Positions 17,423-25,298 of a stretch of 64,000 bases of DNA are shown here, piece by piece. The notes beneath the pieces are model-generated. The model did no database searches. It saw only the letters and a list, made by a program, of their open reading frames with translations, and had not been told where the DNA came from. Location of the stretch: IMG/VR virus record IMGVR_UViG_3300017990_000017, positions 1-64,000 of that record; one strand, written 5' to 3'. How positions within the stretch are numbered: the stretch's first letter is position 1; the number at the start of each line of letters is the position of its first letter. The DNA comes from a virus. A program made the translations under genes and the position numbers.

Positions 17423-18072
17423 TGCCGATTCCGACCATCGCAATCCAGAACCTTAGTGGGGCCATCCTTAATTTGCCGCGTCTTGGGCTTTCCGTGCCAC
17501 TGGCGGGCTCCATCACGTTGACGGACTCTTTGTTCGTTTACGAGATTCTCAGTGACCCGGGGCTACATGAGGCGCTGGACGCAGGCTCTCTCGGACTGAC
17601 CATTGATGGCGTGGCGGCGTCAAGCGCGGCGCTTTCGCCGACTAGCCCGACCGTTGATGCGTTTTCCGCAGTAGATCAGACTGGCGGCCAGCAGTTTACG
17701 GGCAGCACCATCGTGGTGAACCTGAACGTGGAGCGGTTTACGTCTTCTGCCACATACACTTTGGCTGGCGATGAGGTGACGGTCAACGAGGATGGCCGGT
17801 ATTTGGTTTCTTTCACGACTTCGGTGTTCTTGGTCAGCGGTAGTCGTACGCAAGCTGCTAGTTACCTCGACATCAACAACGGGTTCACGCTTGGCACACG
17901 TGGCGAAATGTATGTGCGTCAGGCGCCATACGGTGCCTCTGCGTCGCACGTATTTCCTGTGAATCTGTCGGCTGGGGACACCTTGAGGCTTCGGGCTGTG
18001 CGCACCGTGGGCTGGGGTACCGTTCAGATGCAACCCAGTGGCTCTGGTTTGAGCCTGGTGAAGATCGGGTAG
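17422..18072 (+). CDS. Appendage protein with C1q/TNF-like tip domain
   Basis: 216 residues. The N-terminal 70 residues (IAIQNLSGAILNLPRLGL...ITLTDSLFVYEIL) form a small attachment domain. The C-terminal about 140 residues have the order of a C1q/TNF-like jelly roll: a strand FTSSATYTLAGDEVTVNEDG, then RYLVSFTTSVFLV, then a strand-rich region ending in AGDTLRLRAVRTVGWGTVQM. Such trimeric jelly rolls are common receptor-binding tips. The assignment is from pattern only. Confidence 0.55.
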   Translation: MPIPTIAIQNLSGAILNLPRLGLSVPLAGSITLTDSLFVYEILSDPGLHEALDAGSLGLTIDGVAASSAALSPTSPTVDAFSAVDQTGGQQFTGSTIVVNLNVERFTSSATYTLAGDEVTVNEDGRYLVSFTTSVFLVSGSRTQAASYLDINNGFTLGTRGEMYVRQAPYGASASHVFPVNLSAGDTLRLRAVRTVGWGTVQMQPSGSGLSLVKIG

Positions 18073-18076
18073 TGCG

Positions 18077-18979
18077 ATGGCTGTTGAGGAATTTTCGATT
18101 TCAGGTGATACGCTCAACGGAACCGTGGATGCAGGCTCCCTGCACACACAGGTAGCCGCTACCTTTGCGAGCCTTGTGGGCGTTTCAACAAGCCCCACAG
18201 GGGGGGACACTCTGTACATCGAGTTTGAACCCGAGTTGGATGCGGGGGAAAAGGTAACGCTGGCTGCGATTGTCGGGGCCCATACGGGCGAGCCTGTTGA
18301 TGACTTCCTTGACGATGAGACGGGTTGGAACATCACGGTCGAAAATCGTGATTTGACAAGCCCCCCAGGCTCGCCGAACACCAGCCACTACTACATCGTG
18401 GGCGCGTCGGCGACAGGTGAGTGGGCGAGCCACGACAACGCGGTGGCTCGGTGGAACGGGACCAACTGGCAGTTTCAGATCCCTGCTTCGGGGTTCGCCG
18501 TCTACATCAAGGACGAGGGCGAGGTCGTTGTGTGGGACGGCTCCTCGTGGGGAGAGCTCGGAAGCTCCGCGCAGGTTGTTTTCGGGAATCACTTCCAGTC
18601 CGCGCAAAGTCCCAGTATCTCAACGACCACGAGTACTCGTTGGCAACCCAAAGTGAAGTTGACGACTGGCACGCTCGAGGCAGGCACATACATCCTCCTG
18701 GTGAGCTATGGGTGGTCCATGGACTCCACCTCAAGCGACTTCGAGGCGCGCGTCCTACAGGGGGACACGGATATTGGACAACACCACGTGCAGGAGCCCA
18801 CGGTTTCAAAGAAATCGTTCGAATCCACCGGAACCGACCAGCGTCACTACGCCTCGCGTCATTTTGTCCTGAGCCTCAGTCAGGGCTCATACACCTACCA
18901 CCTGCAACACCGATCGGGTCGGGCCGGGTCCGAGTCGTCCATGTGGGACGCCACCCTGAGTTTTTGGAGAGTGATCTAA
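18077..18979 (+). CDS. Appendage protein with DUF2793-like domain
   Basis: 300 residues. The N-terminal about 75 residues (FSISGDTLNGTVDAGSLHTQ ... IVGAHTGEP) match those of the next two genes. The centre (SPPGSPNTSHYYIVGASATG, EWASHDNAVARW, WQFQIPASGFAVYIKDEGEV, VVWDGSSW) is a good DUF2793 pattern, a domain found in phage tail appendages. The C-terminal about 125 residues (RWQPKVKLTTGTLEAGTYIL ... LSFWRVI) read as a jelly-roll-like beta domain. Likely a receptor-binding subunit. Confidence 0.65.
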   Translation: MAVEEFSISGDTLNGTVDAGSLHTQVAATFASLVGVSTSPTGGDTLYIEFEPELDAGEKVTLAAIVGAHTGEPVDDFLDDETGWNITVENRDLTSPPGSPNTSHYYIVGASATGEWASHDNAVARWNGTNWQFQIPASGFAVYIKDEGEVVVWDGSSWGELGSSAQVVFGNHFQSAQSPSISTTTSTRWQPKVKLTTGTLEAGTYILLVSYGWSMDSTSSDFEARVLQGDTDIGQHHVQEPTVSKKSFESTGTDQRHYASRHFVLSLSQGSYTYHLQHRSGRAGSESSMWDATLSFWRVI

Positions 18980-18980
18980 G

Positions 18981-20084
18981 ATGGCCATCGTCAAGTACAA
19001 TTTCAGCATCGCGGACGACACGCTGAACGGGGCGGTCGCCCCTCGCAACCTCGACGCAGAGATCCGAGCGGACCTCATGATCACGAAGGAGCTCGCCGGA
19101 GTCACCGTGGCCGGCGAAGATCTCTACGTCGATTTTCTCGCAGCACTCGACATGGCCGAGGAGGCGGCGCTTGACGCGGTCGTCGCGGCCCACGACGGGG
19201 TCCCCACGATCAGGGGTCCGGGCCAGTACACCTCTGCGGGCGTGCCTTTCACGATGCCTGCCTGGCGCGAGGGCAACCCGACGGACTTCATGTCTCATAA
19301 CTGGTGCGACAAAACGACCTGGTACACCATGTCGAGCCGGGTCGTGAACGAGGTTCTGACGGAGAACAGTGCGACCGAGTTCGCCTCCGCCAACCCCTAC
19401 TGGATCGACGTCACGCACGGGAAAATCACCCAGGAGTACAGGCTTTACGACTCCTACTACGTTGCCGTCACCGTGGACGACGTGGCGATGACCGAAAGTT
19501 CCCCCGACACCACGGATGGGGACTACCAGGTCGACTACGAGACCGGCGTCGTCACGTTCAACTCGAGCCAGTCCGGCAAGACAGTCAAGGCCACGTACAG
19601 CTACGCCACCACCTCCGATTTTTTTGTTGAGCCGAACCCGGGGACTAAACTGCGCTTCACCGCCGTTGAGGCGCAGTTCTCGACGGACCTGGTGCTCACG
19701 GACACGGTCATCTTCGACTTTGAGGGTTACGTGCAGTACTACGCCCCCCAACTGGTCAACGACGTCAACCCGGACTACGTGACATCCTTCCCGACGGGCA
19801 CGCGCATCCCGCTCGGCTACCGACGCGAGTACAAGACTATGTACGACTACATCGCCGAGGCTCAGCGAGCCTACCCGGAGATCCCGGCTCTCGGCGGTCC
19901 CGGGTGGCGAGGTCTCCAGAACCCGATCCAGGTCTACCGCTGGCCGTACCAGGAGGACGCCACTCGAGACATCGACTCCGCCTCTGGCATGAGGATTCGG
20001 ATCAAGCTGTCTAGCGACGTTCCCTACGGCGGAAGCAAGGCATCCGTCACCCTCTACTCGATCAGCACCAACAGTGAGTTTTGA
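18981..20084 (+). CDS. Appendage protein sharing N-terminal dock domain
   Basis: 367 residues. Its first 75 residues (YNFSIADDTLNGAVAPRNLD ... VVAAHDGVP) match the genes on either side. The body is unrelated to theirs: aromatic and acidic, with WCDKTTWYTMSSRVVNEVL and YQVDYETGVVTFNSSQSGK, the latter being a short beta module often seen in virion proteins. The C-terminal third (YRREYKTMYDYIAEAQRAYP) mixes helix and strand. A shared dock with different distal parts suggests proteins that occupy equivalent positions or assemble into one complex. Confidence 0.6.
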   Translation: MAIVKYNFSIADDTLNGAVAPRNLDAEIRADLMITKELAGVTVAGEDLYVDFLAALDMAEEAALDAVVAAHDGVPTIRGPGQYTSAGVPFTMPAWREGNPTDFMSHNWCDKTTWYTMSSRVVNEVLTENSATEFASANPYWIDVTHGKITQEYRLYDSYYVAVTVDDVAMTESSPDTTDGDYQVDYETGVVTFNSSQSGKTVKATYSYATTSDFFVEPNPGTKLRFTAVEAQFSTDLVLTDTVIFDFEGYVQYYAPQLVNDVNPDYVTSFPTGTRIPLGYRREYKTMYDYIAEAQRAYPEIPALGGPGWRGLQNPIQVYRWPYQEDATRDIDSASGMRIRIKLSSDVPYGGSKASVTLYSISTNSEF

Positions 20085-20092
20085 GCGAACCC

Positions 20093-20689
20093 ATGGCGAG
20101 TTACAATTACAGTCTCCAGAACGACTTCCCCAACCAGGCTGTTGACCTTACAGTCCTCACCGTCGAGATCGAGAACTCGAGCATCGCGGAGGTGCTTCAA
20201 GGCATCAGTCTCGATGGCGACGATGTCGACATCGAGTTCGTCTCGACGCTTTCGTCAGGGGATCAGACGACTCTCGACGGCATCGTCGCCAATCACCAGG
20301 GCATCCCCTTCAACAATGACCCTCAGCGTGTTAATGTCATCGCCGCGCAGACCAACGGCACCCCGACGCCGCAGACCGCCGCCGTCCTGAACGCCGAGCC
20401 CATCGGCACGCTCCGGTACCAGCTCGGATTCTACTGCGAGCTCCGACTCCAGAACAACACCAACAACGGACAGGCTCGGTTCTCCGTTCTTGTGGACGGG
20501 CAGGAGGTCGCCAGCGGTGGGGTAGAGGGTGTCGGATTCTTCGATGCCCGCAGCGGCAGCCTCGTGATCAACACGAGTCGTGGGTCATCTCCGGTCGTTG
20601 AGCTTCAGTTCTCTCGACAGGGTCAGACCGACGTCGCTGTGATCCGTCGAGTGCGGCTCTCCCTGGTGCCCCTTTTCGGAGACGAGTAG
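20093..20689 (+). CDS. Appendage protein sharing N-terminal dock domain (short form)
   Basis: 198 residues from ATG 20093; an upstream TTG at 20081 is in frame but the dock-domain alignment (YNYSLQNDFPNQAVDLTVLT) favours the ATG. After the dock domain (ending VANHQGIPF) comes a C-terminal beta domain of about 110 residues (GTLRYQLGFYCELRLQNNTN, FSVLVDGQEVASGG) resembling a jelly roll. Its stop overlaps the GTG of the next gene. Confidence 0.6.
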   Translation: MASYNYSLQNDFPNQAVDLTVLTVEIENSSIAEVLQGISLDGDDVDIEFVSTLSSGDQTTLDGIVANHQGIPFNNDPQRVNVIAAQTNGTPTPQTAAVLNAEPIGTLRYQLGFYCELRLQNNTNNGQARFSVLVDGQEVASGGVEGVGFFDARSGSLVINTSRGSSPVVELQFSRQGQTDVAVIRRVRLSLVPLFGDE

Positions 20690-21300
20690 TGAGCTACGAC
20701 ATCAATGGACGTTCTCCCGTGTTTCTCGCGGTGGTGACCTCAGGACCCGACGCAGGTGAGCATGAAATTCTCGATGTCGCAGTCGTTGGCACCGACGGGA
20801 GTACTCTTTTGCATACGGCATTACTTCCCTCGCGCCCTGACAAAGGGGTAGCCGAGTTTCTCGTAAGGGCCGGGTACTCTGACGGGGAATGGGCCCCAAG
20901 TCCGTCTGAAAACGATGTAGGTCAAGCTCTTCTCAAGTTTCTTGAGAATCGTCTCGTTGTCGGACATGACGTGCAGCGAGCTATGCGGTTCGTTCGCCCC
21001 GTTGTTCGACAAATTCTCGAGAGCAAAAATGTTCCTCCTGATGCTGTGTTGGCGAGGATGCTCTCCATTGACTCTCCATGGATCGATACGGTTACTTTGG
21101 CTTGGGAGCAAATTGAGCCCTGTGGGCTTGAAAATTTGTCCCTCGCGTCCGTTGCTGAGTTCCTCGGTATCGAGTTGAATACTCCCACTTCCGCTCTTCA
21201 AGAGGCCCGTGCGGTTCGAGAGGTTTATCGAACCCTTCTTCGACTCTCATGGTGGCGCCGCTTTATTTGTCGACTTCGTGCCCGCAGAGTCTTTTCATGA
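20689..21300 (+). CDS. DnaQ-fold protein lacking exonuclease catalytic residues
   Basis: 203 residues from GTG 20689, overlapping the previous stop. The order of elements follows DEDD 3'-5' exonucleases: FLAVVTSGPDAGEHEILDVA at Exo I, RLVVGHDVQRAMRF at Exo II, and an IDTVTLA...LENLSLASVAEFLGIE...SALQEARAVREVY stretch at Exo III. The Exo I Asp and Glu are A14 and V16, the Exo II Asp position is A98, and the Exo III His/Asp pair reads Ser and Glu. An active nuclease is therefore unlikely. Codon use is more A/T-rich than its neighbours. A structural or binding role after loss of catalysis is inferred. Confidence 0.55.
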   Translation: MSYDINGRSPVFLAVVTSGPDAGEHEILDVAVVGTDGSTLLHTALLPSRPDKGVAEFLVRAGYSDGEWAPSPSENDVGQALLKFLENRLVVGHDVQRAMRFVRPVVRQILESKNVPPDAVLARMLSIDSPWIDTVTLAWEQIEPCGLENLSLASVAEFLGIELNTPTSALQEARAVREVYRTLLRLSWWRRFICRLRARRVFS

Positions 21301-21333
21301 AGTTGTGCTGTGCCGGTGAAGCCTTTATGACAC

Positions 21334-21348
21334 GCCCTTGAGTAGGGC
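21334..21348 (+). terminator. Short hairpin after the DnaQ-fold gene
   Basis: GCCCT (21334-21338) and AGGGC (21344-21348) with loop TGAGT, in the 67-nt gap. No T run follows, so it is at best a weak terminator or a processing hairpin ahead of the gene at 21368. Confidence 0.35.
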
Positions 21349-21367
21349 CTAAAGCAGGAGATCAACG

Positions 21368-21727
21368 ATGCCGCTCCGTGAACCACAAACTTGGCAATTT
21401 CTTCGAGGTGACCTCGAACCCCGACGGGTCGAGTGGACCGATCTCCGCAACGACTTCGGGGGCGACCAGTTGAAGCAGGCGCAAAACATTGTGCTCCGCT
21501 ACCTCGAAAACCTCCCCGCGCAGGACAGCGTGAACCTTGAAACCATGGCTGAAGACATCAGCCGACACTATCCTTTCCACGGAGAAGGCCCCGAGTTCTT
21601 CCGTGAGGCGGTAGATGCGCTCAAGCAAGCCGGCTGGGTGACGTCTGAAGGCGACGAGCTCGAGCTCAACAAGGTTGCGCGTGTCACGGCACGCTACTTG
21701 GCGGCCAAGCTTCGTTCAGCCCGGTAA
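21368..21727 (+). CDS. Hypothetical protein, possible winged-helix fold
   Basis: 119 residues, ATG with AGGAG 12 nt upstream. Predominantly helical: DLRNDFGGDQLKQAQNIVLR, then LETMAEDISRHYPFHGEGPE, then FREAVDALKQAGWVTSEGDE followed by a strand-like LELNKVARVTARYLA. The helix-helix-strand finish resembles a winged helix, but no specific family is recognised. It is followed by a 39-nt gap with a TATAG motif. Confidence 0.45.
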   Translation: MPLREPQTWQFLRGDLEPRRVEWTDLRNDFGGDQLKQAQNIVLRYLENLPAQDSVNLETMAEDISRHYPFHGEGPEFFREAVDALKQAGWVTSEGDELELNKVARVTARYLAAKLRSAR

Positions 21728-21738
21728 CTCCTCTATAG
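21728..21738 (+). promoter_or_regulatory. Candidate late promoter core (CTCCTCTATAG)
   Basis: The string ending TATAG at 21734-21738 resembles TCTGTTTATAG at 1438 and 43145. It stands 28 nt before ATG 21767 of the spanin-like pair. CTCCT here can also pair with AGGAG at 21751-21755. Confidence 0.3.
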
Positions 21739-21766
21739 GTTTTTGTGAGTAGGAGCGGTTGATCCT

Positions 21767-22069
21767 ATGTCCCCCAGTAGCCACAGCGCTTTTTCGAAGG
21801 ACAACACTTCCAAGTTCGTGGATATCACCATGAAAGTGTTGTCTGTTTTGGTGATTCCAGTGATCATCTGGGGAGTCAAGCTTGAGGTCAACAACGCTAT
21901 TCAGGACGAGCGGATCACGGAGCTGCAAGAAGACCTCGACAAACTCGCAGATGTGACTGATTCGGTCCAAAAGAATTCGCTTGCCTTGGTGCGGCTCGAG
22001 GGCAAGCTCGACAACGTGGACGAGAAGATCGATGAAGTCAAAAAGCTACTCCGCGACCGTCCTCAGTAG
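21767..22069 (+). CDS. Probable inner-membrane spanin-like protein
   Basis: 100 residues. A short polar N-terminus is followed by one hydrophobic segment (about residues 20-37, ITMKVLSVLVIPVIIWGV) and then a long charged coiled coil (DERITELQEDLDKLADVTDS ... LEGKLDNVDEKIDEVKKLL). An N-terminal anchor plus periplasmic coiled coil is the plan of i-spanins, and also of XhlA-type holin partners. The 3' end overlaps a lipoprotein-like gene in another frame, the classic Rz/Rz1 arrangement. The function is inferred from architecture; no sequence family is recognised. Confidence 0.5.
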   Translation: MSPSSHSAFSKDNTSKFVDITMKVLSVLVIPVIIWGVKLEVNNAIQDERITELQEDLDKLADVTDSVQKNSLALVRLEGKLDNVDEKIDEVKKLLRDRPQ

Positions 22070-22586
22070 CTTCCTGCTGACTATGATCTCCTGCCTTGGT
22101 AAGCAGGCGCCGGGCTTCGAGAAGAAGGAGGACCGGCTGCCTGAGTATCGGCCGTCGTCGGATTTTGACAAGAAGGAAGAGACCAAAGAGGACCTTCCGG
22201 AAGCTGCGGAGGACGAGGGTGAAGACACCGGAGGTGAGGGGGTAGTCCCGGAGCCTGGTGCGCCGATACCGAATGACGAAGAGCTCAAAGACGACTGTCT
22301 CAAGGGACGGATGCGCTTCGAAGGTCGTTGTCTCCCCAAGAAAGAGGTTGAGACCATCCTTGAGCGTCGAGAGCAGCAAGCGCTGAAGCGGGTGCAGCAG
22401 GCGAAGATGCCAAACGAGGCTGCCCACGCTGCTCACGATCTGTTGGAGAAGCAGATCGCGCAGGTCGATAAGGCCGAAGATGATCTTGACGAGATCATCG
22501 AAGAGCTCAAAAAAGAGAACCGGGAGCGCACCGCCAAGGCCGCCAAGGCTGAGAAAGGTCCGACGCCCAAGGAAGAACAGCCGTGA
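22032..22586 (+). CDS. Probable outer-membrane lipoprotein (o-spanin-like)
   Basis: 184 residues from ATG 22032, inside the preceding gene in a different frame. MKSKSYSATVLSSFLLTMIS then Cys is a lipoprotein-type signal: basic start, hydrophobic core and a lipobox-like M-I-S-C. After the Cys the chain is very acidic and Pro-rich (about residues 26-90), then a C-L-K-G-R-M-R-F-E-G-R-C-L segment with two Cys, then a long helical region (DLLEKQIAQVDKAEDDLDEI). It is longer than typical Rz1 proteins, so it could be another virion or envelope lipoprotein. A longer upstream start is possible but would remove the signal from the N-terminus. Confidence 0.5.
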   Translation: MKSKSYSATVLSSFLLTMISCLGKQAPGFEKKEDRLPEYRPSSDFDKKEETKEDLPEAAEDEGEDTGGEGVVPEPGAPIPNDEELKDDCLKGRMRFEGRCLPKKEVETILERREQQALKRVQQAKMPNEAAHAAHDLLEKQIAQVDKAEDDLDEIIEELKKENRERTAKAAKAEKGPTPKEEQP

Positions 22587-22822
22587 CAGATTCGACAAAA
22601 GAAAGCGCTGTCACCAAGGGACTCCGTATCTACGAGTACACCGACCAGGACGGGAACGTTTTCTGGTCTTTCGAAAAATTCCCCAGCGTGGTCAAACACG
22701 CACGAACCCTCACCCTCGGTGACCGCGTAGGCACCCATTTCGACAACTTCCTGTCTGAATTGCGTGCCCACCGGCGTCTTCTCCTTGAAGAGGAGAAAGC
22801 CAAATCTGTGGGGCGTGGGTAG
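22583..22822 (+). CDS. Small hypothetical protein
   Basis: 79 residues from GTG 22583, overlapping the previous TGA. It contains GLRIYEYTDQDGNVFWSFEK, a beta-hairpin-like stretch, then a basic helical region (SELRAHRRLLLEEEKAK). No known motif. Coupled translation with the lipoprotein gene is likely. Confidence 0.5.
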   Translation: MTDSTKESAVTKGLRIYEYTDQDGNVFWSFEKFPSVVKHARTLTLGDRVGTHFDNFLSELRAHRRLLLEEEKAKSVGRG

Positions 22823-22846
22823 AGTACCGGCAAGCCGGAGGCTCAA

Positions 22847-23203
22847 ATGGAAAACAACGAGAACACCACCGAGAACACCACCGCAACCCCCGACGCTCCG
22901 GAGACGCAGGCTCCGGCGCAGGACCCCAGCATCATCGGCAAGCTGACCCCCGAGGAGCAGACGGCTCTTCTGAGCATTCGTCAGGAGTCTCAGCAACTCC
23001 TGGCCAAGGTCGGTGAGCATGAGGTTCTCAAGACGCGCATCTTGGCCAAGCTCGACGAGCTCGACGACAAGGGCCAGGGGCACATCAACGCGATCTCGAA
23101 GCGTCTCAACCTCGAGGACGGTCAGCAGTGGGTGGCTCTCCAGGACGGCACGGTCCGACTGGTCACGCCCCCCGGTGCAGGTCAGACTCAAGGAGGCGCC
23201 TAG
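22847..23203 (+). CDS. Small helical virion-region protein
   Basis: 118 residues. An Asn/Thr/Pro-rich flexible N-terminus (about 30 residues) is followed by a helical core (LTPEEQTALLSIRQESQQLL, EVLKTRILAKLDELDDKGQG) and a short C-terminal strand region (GQQWVALQDGTVRLVTPPGA). The pattern resembles small coiled-coil virion proteins but no family is recognised. CGGAGGC precedes the ATG. Confidence 0.5.
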   Translation: MENNENTTENTTATPDAPETQAPAQDPSIIGKLTPEEQTALLSIRQESQQLLAKVGEHEVLKTRILAKLDELDDKGQGHINAISKRLNLEDGQQWVALQDGTVRLVTPPGAGQTQGGA

Positions 23204-23224
23204 CGTCTCCAAGGCAGGTAGGAC

Positions 23225-24748
23225 ATGACGTGCATCAACAAGGGGCAAGAACCGTGGTTGCAGAAGCCGGATCCGTTGAAGCCGGTTTCGTGCGAGACCC
23301 CGGAACCTACCCCGACGCCGCCATGTCCTGACCCTGGACCCAGTCCGGGACCTTTCGGTCCCGGATGTCCCGGCTGGGAGGTGGGGCCGAACGACTGTCC
23401 GGCCCCACCCATCAACGCTGAGGTCGTGAGCCCGTTGTTCTCGGGCACGATGGACCTGCGTTGGGACAACCCAGCCATTCTGACCAAGAACAGCAAGTTC
23501 ACAGTCCTCGGCGTCAACATCTACCGTAGCGACACGTCGGAGCGCGGCCCCTACACGCGCCTCAACATCGCTCCGGTAGGTGGCACGTTCTATCGGGATT
23601 TCACCAACAACGCCTTCGTGGACAACGAAGTCGTTGACTGGGAGACGAGCTGGATCGCTCGAGGAGAGTCCGCGAACCAGCGCAACTGGATCTTTCGGAC
23701 GAAGTATTTCCCGATCGTGAAAAACTCCGGGCAGGCTATTTCGGCCAACAGCCCGATGGACGTGCAGCTCGTCATCGACAACCAGATCGTCCCCGTTCAC
23801 GCGGTGTTTGGTCCGACCGGCGAGGTTACCCTCATCAACGTCCGAGGCTACAATTTCGCGACGGAGCGGTGGATCGAGCCTGTGCTGCCTACAGGCCCTG
23901 AGTCGGCGGTGTCGATCAGCTACCGCTACAACACGAACGCGGTGCGTACCGACCTCGACAAGAAGATCTGGTACCGCATTACGACGGTGGCTCAAGACCC
24001 CGCTTCCCCGACCGGGTTCCGGGAGACGCCGCTCGACTTCGCCGAGCCGATCACCTACCGGTCCGTTGAGCGGCTCGACTACATCTGGCGTGAGGCTATG
24101 CGTCGGAACAACTGGGTTCTCGAGCAGGGTGGTGAGCGTGTCAAGGTCTTCATCAAAAAGACCAGCGGACCACGCTGCTTCTGCGGTCGCGATCCTCGGA
24201 CCATCGAGTACAACCAGCAGCCCGACTCCCGTTGTCTTGAGTGCTTCGGCACTGGATTCGTCGGTGGATACGAAGGTCCCTACGACCTCATCGTCGCGCC
24301 GGATGACGCTGAGCGTGCCGTAAAACAGACACCGAATGGTCGGTACCTCGACCACACGCAGGATGTCTGGTCGGGCCCGAGCCCGTTGCTCACGATGCGT
24401 GACTTCATCGTGAAGCAGACCAACGAGCGATACTCGATTGGCCCGGTTCGCAAGCCGTCTAATCGCGGCACGATCCTCCAGCAGCACTTCACAATGAAGT
24501 ACCTGGACGAGAACGACATCCGCTACCAGATCCCGCTGTTCGACACGACGGAACTTTGCTGGCCCGAGTGTCGCGGTCGTCCTGCTGTCGTGCAGGGCGG
24601 AGGTTGGGAGACGGAGTACCCACCCGAGGGTCCTTACCCCGTGGGCTCCGACTACCAGCAGACCCCGATGCAGACGGAGAAGGACAACATCCCAGACGAA
24701 CGCGAGCAAAGGGGTCGCACGCCCGTCTACGAGAACATCACCTACTAG
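23225..24748 (+). CDS. Virion structural/neck protein with Cys cluster
   Basis: 507 residues. The first 60 are Pro/Cys-rich (TPTPPCPDPGPSPGPFGPGC). Residues about 65-140 read as a fibronectin-III-like beta domain (MDLRWDNPAILTKNSKFTVL, GVNIYRSDTSERGPYTRLN). Residues about 310-350 have CFCGRD ... CLECFGTGFVGGYEG, a four-Cys cluster that could bind zinc, followed by a strand-rich domain (VWSGPSPLLTMRDFIVKQ, ERYSIGPVRKPSNRGTILQQ). The strongly conserved-looking motifs and the position before a small tail-completion-like gene suggest a neck or head-tail protein. Confidence 0.55.
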   Translation: MTCINKGQEPWLQKPDPLKPVSCETPEPTPTPPCPDPGPSPGPFGPGCPGWEVGPNDCPAPPINAEVVSPLFSGTMDLRWDNPAILTKNSKFTVLGVNIYRSDTSERGPYTRLNIAPVGGTFYRDFTNNAFVDNEVVDWETSWIARGESANQRNWIFRTKYFPIVKNSGQAISANSPMDVQLVIDNQIVPVHAVFGPTGEVTLINVRGYNFATERWIEPVLPTGPESAVSISYRYNTNAVRTDLDKKIWYRITTVAQDPASPTGFRETPLDFAEPITYRSVERLDYIWREAMRRNNWVLEQGGERVKVFIKKTSGPRCFCGRDPRTIEYNQQPDSRCLECFGTGFVGGYEGPYDLIVAPDDAERAVKQTPNGRYLDHTQDVWSGPSPLLTMRDFIVKQTNERYSIGPVRKPSNRGTILQQHFTMKYLDENDIRYQIPLFDTTELCWPECRGRPAVVQGGGWETEYPPEGPYPVGSDYQQTPMQTEKDNIPDEREQRGRTPVYENITY

Positions 24749-24761
24749 GTGGGGGGCGTAG

Positions 24762-25298
24762 ATGGAGATCAAGATCAAACGGACCTATGGGAAGACCTGG
24801 GCTGGTCTCCAGAACAAGGACTTCATCACTCCCGAGTTCCTCAACAAGATCGGCGAGATGCTCGTCGAAGCCATCGTCTTCGAGGCGGGCAAGGACTTCG
24901 CCAAACAAGGCAACAAACCGACCCCGCCAGGAGAACCCGAGGGTCTTCCTCGTTCAGTGGGCTTTTTCGATTCGTTCACGCACAAAGTAGTTCCGCGTGG
25001 GGGTCGCGTGGAGATCTACTCTTCGTGGCCCTGGATCGATCAGCTCCTTGAGGGGCGTGAAGCTTACCCCATGGAGTGGTTGACCCAACAGGCTGGAGTC
25101 TCGCGGGTACCGATGAAGGGACCCGGCGGTACAGTGTTGATCAGAACCACTCCGGCATCGCCACAAGATTCCTGGATTCATCCAGGTTTCAAGAAGCACA
25201 CGTTTGTGCGTAGGGCCTACGAAAAATCGAGGCGCAAGATGAAGGCGATGATTGACCAGCAGATCATGAAGACCCTCAAAGAGACTCCCCTTGTATGA
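24762..25298 (+). CDS. Tail-completion/neck-type protein
   Basis: 178 residues. An N-terminal helix (FLNKIGEMLVEAIVFEAGKD), then a beta section (GFFDSFTHKVVPRGGRVEIY, SSWPWIDQLLEG) and a final helix (KHTFVRRAYEKSRRKMKAMI). The plan of helix, beta sheet with W-x-x-x-x-E-G, P-A/H-P-G-F-x-x-H and final basic helix resembles HK97 gp10-like and other neck proteins. It overlaps the next gene by 4 nt (ATGA). Moderate confidence, from fold pattern. Confidence 0.5.
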   Translation: MEIKIKRTYGKTWAGLQNKDFITPEFLNKIGEMLVEAIVFEAGKDFAKQGNKPTPPGEPEGLPRSVGFFDSFTHKVVPRGGRVEIYSSWPWIDQLLEGREAYPMEWLTQQAGVSRVPMKGPGGTVLIRTTPASPQDSWIHPGFKKHTFVRRAYEKSRRKMKAMIDQQIMKTLKETPLV

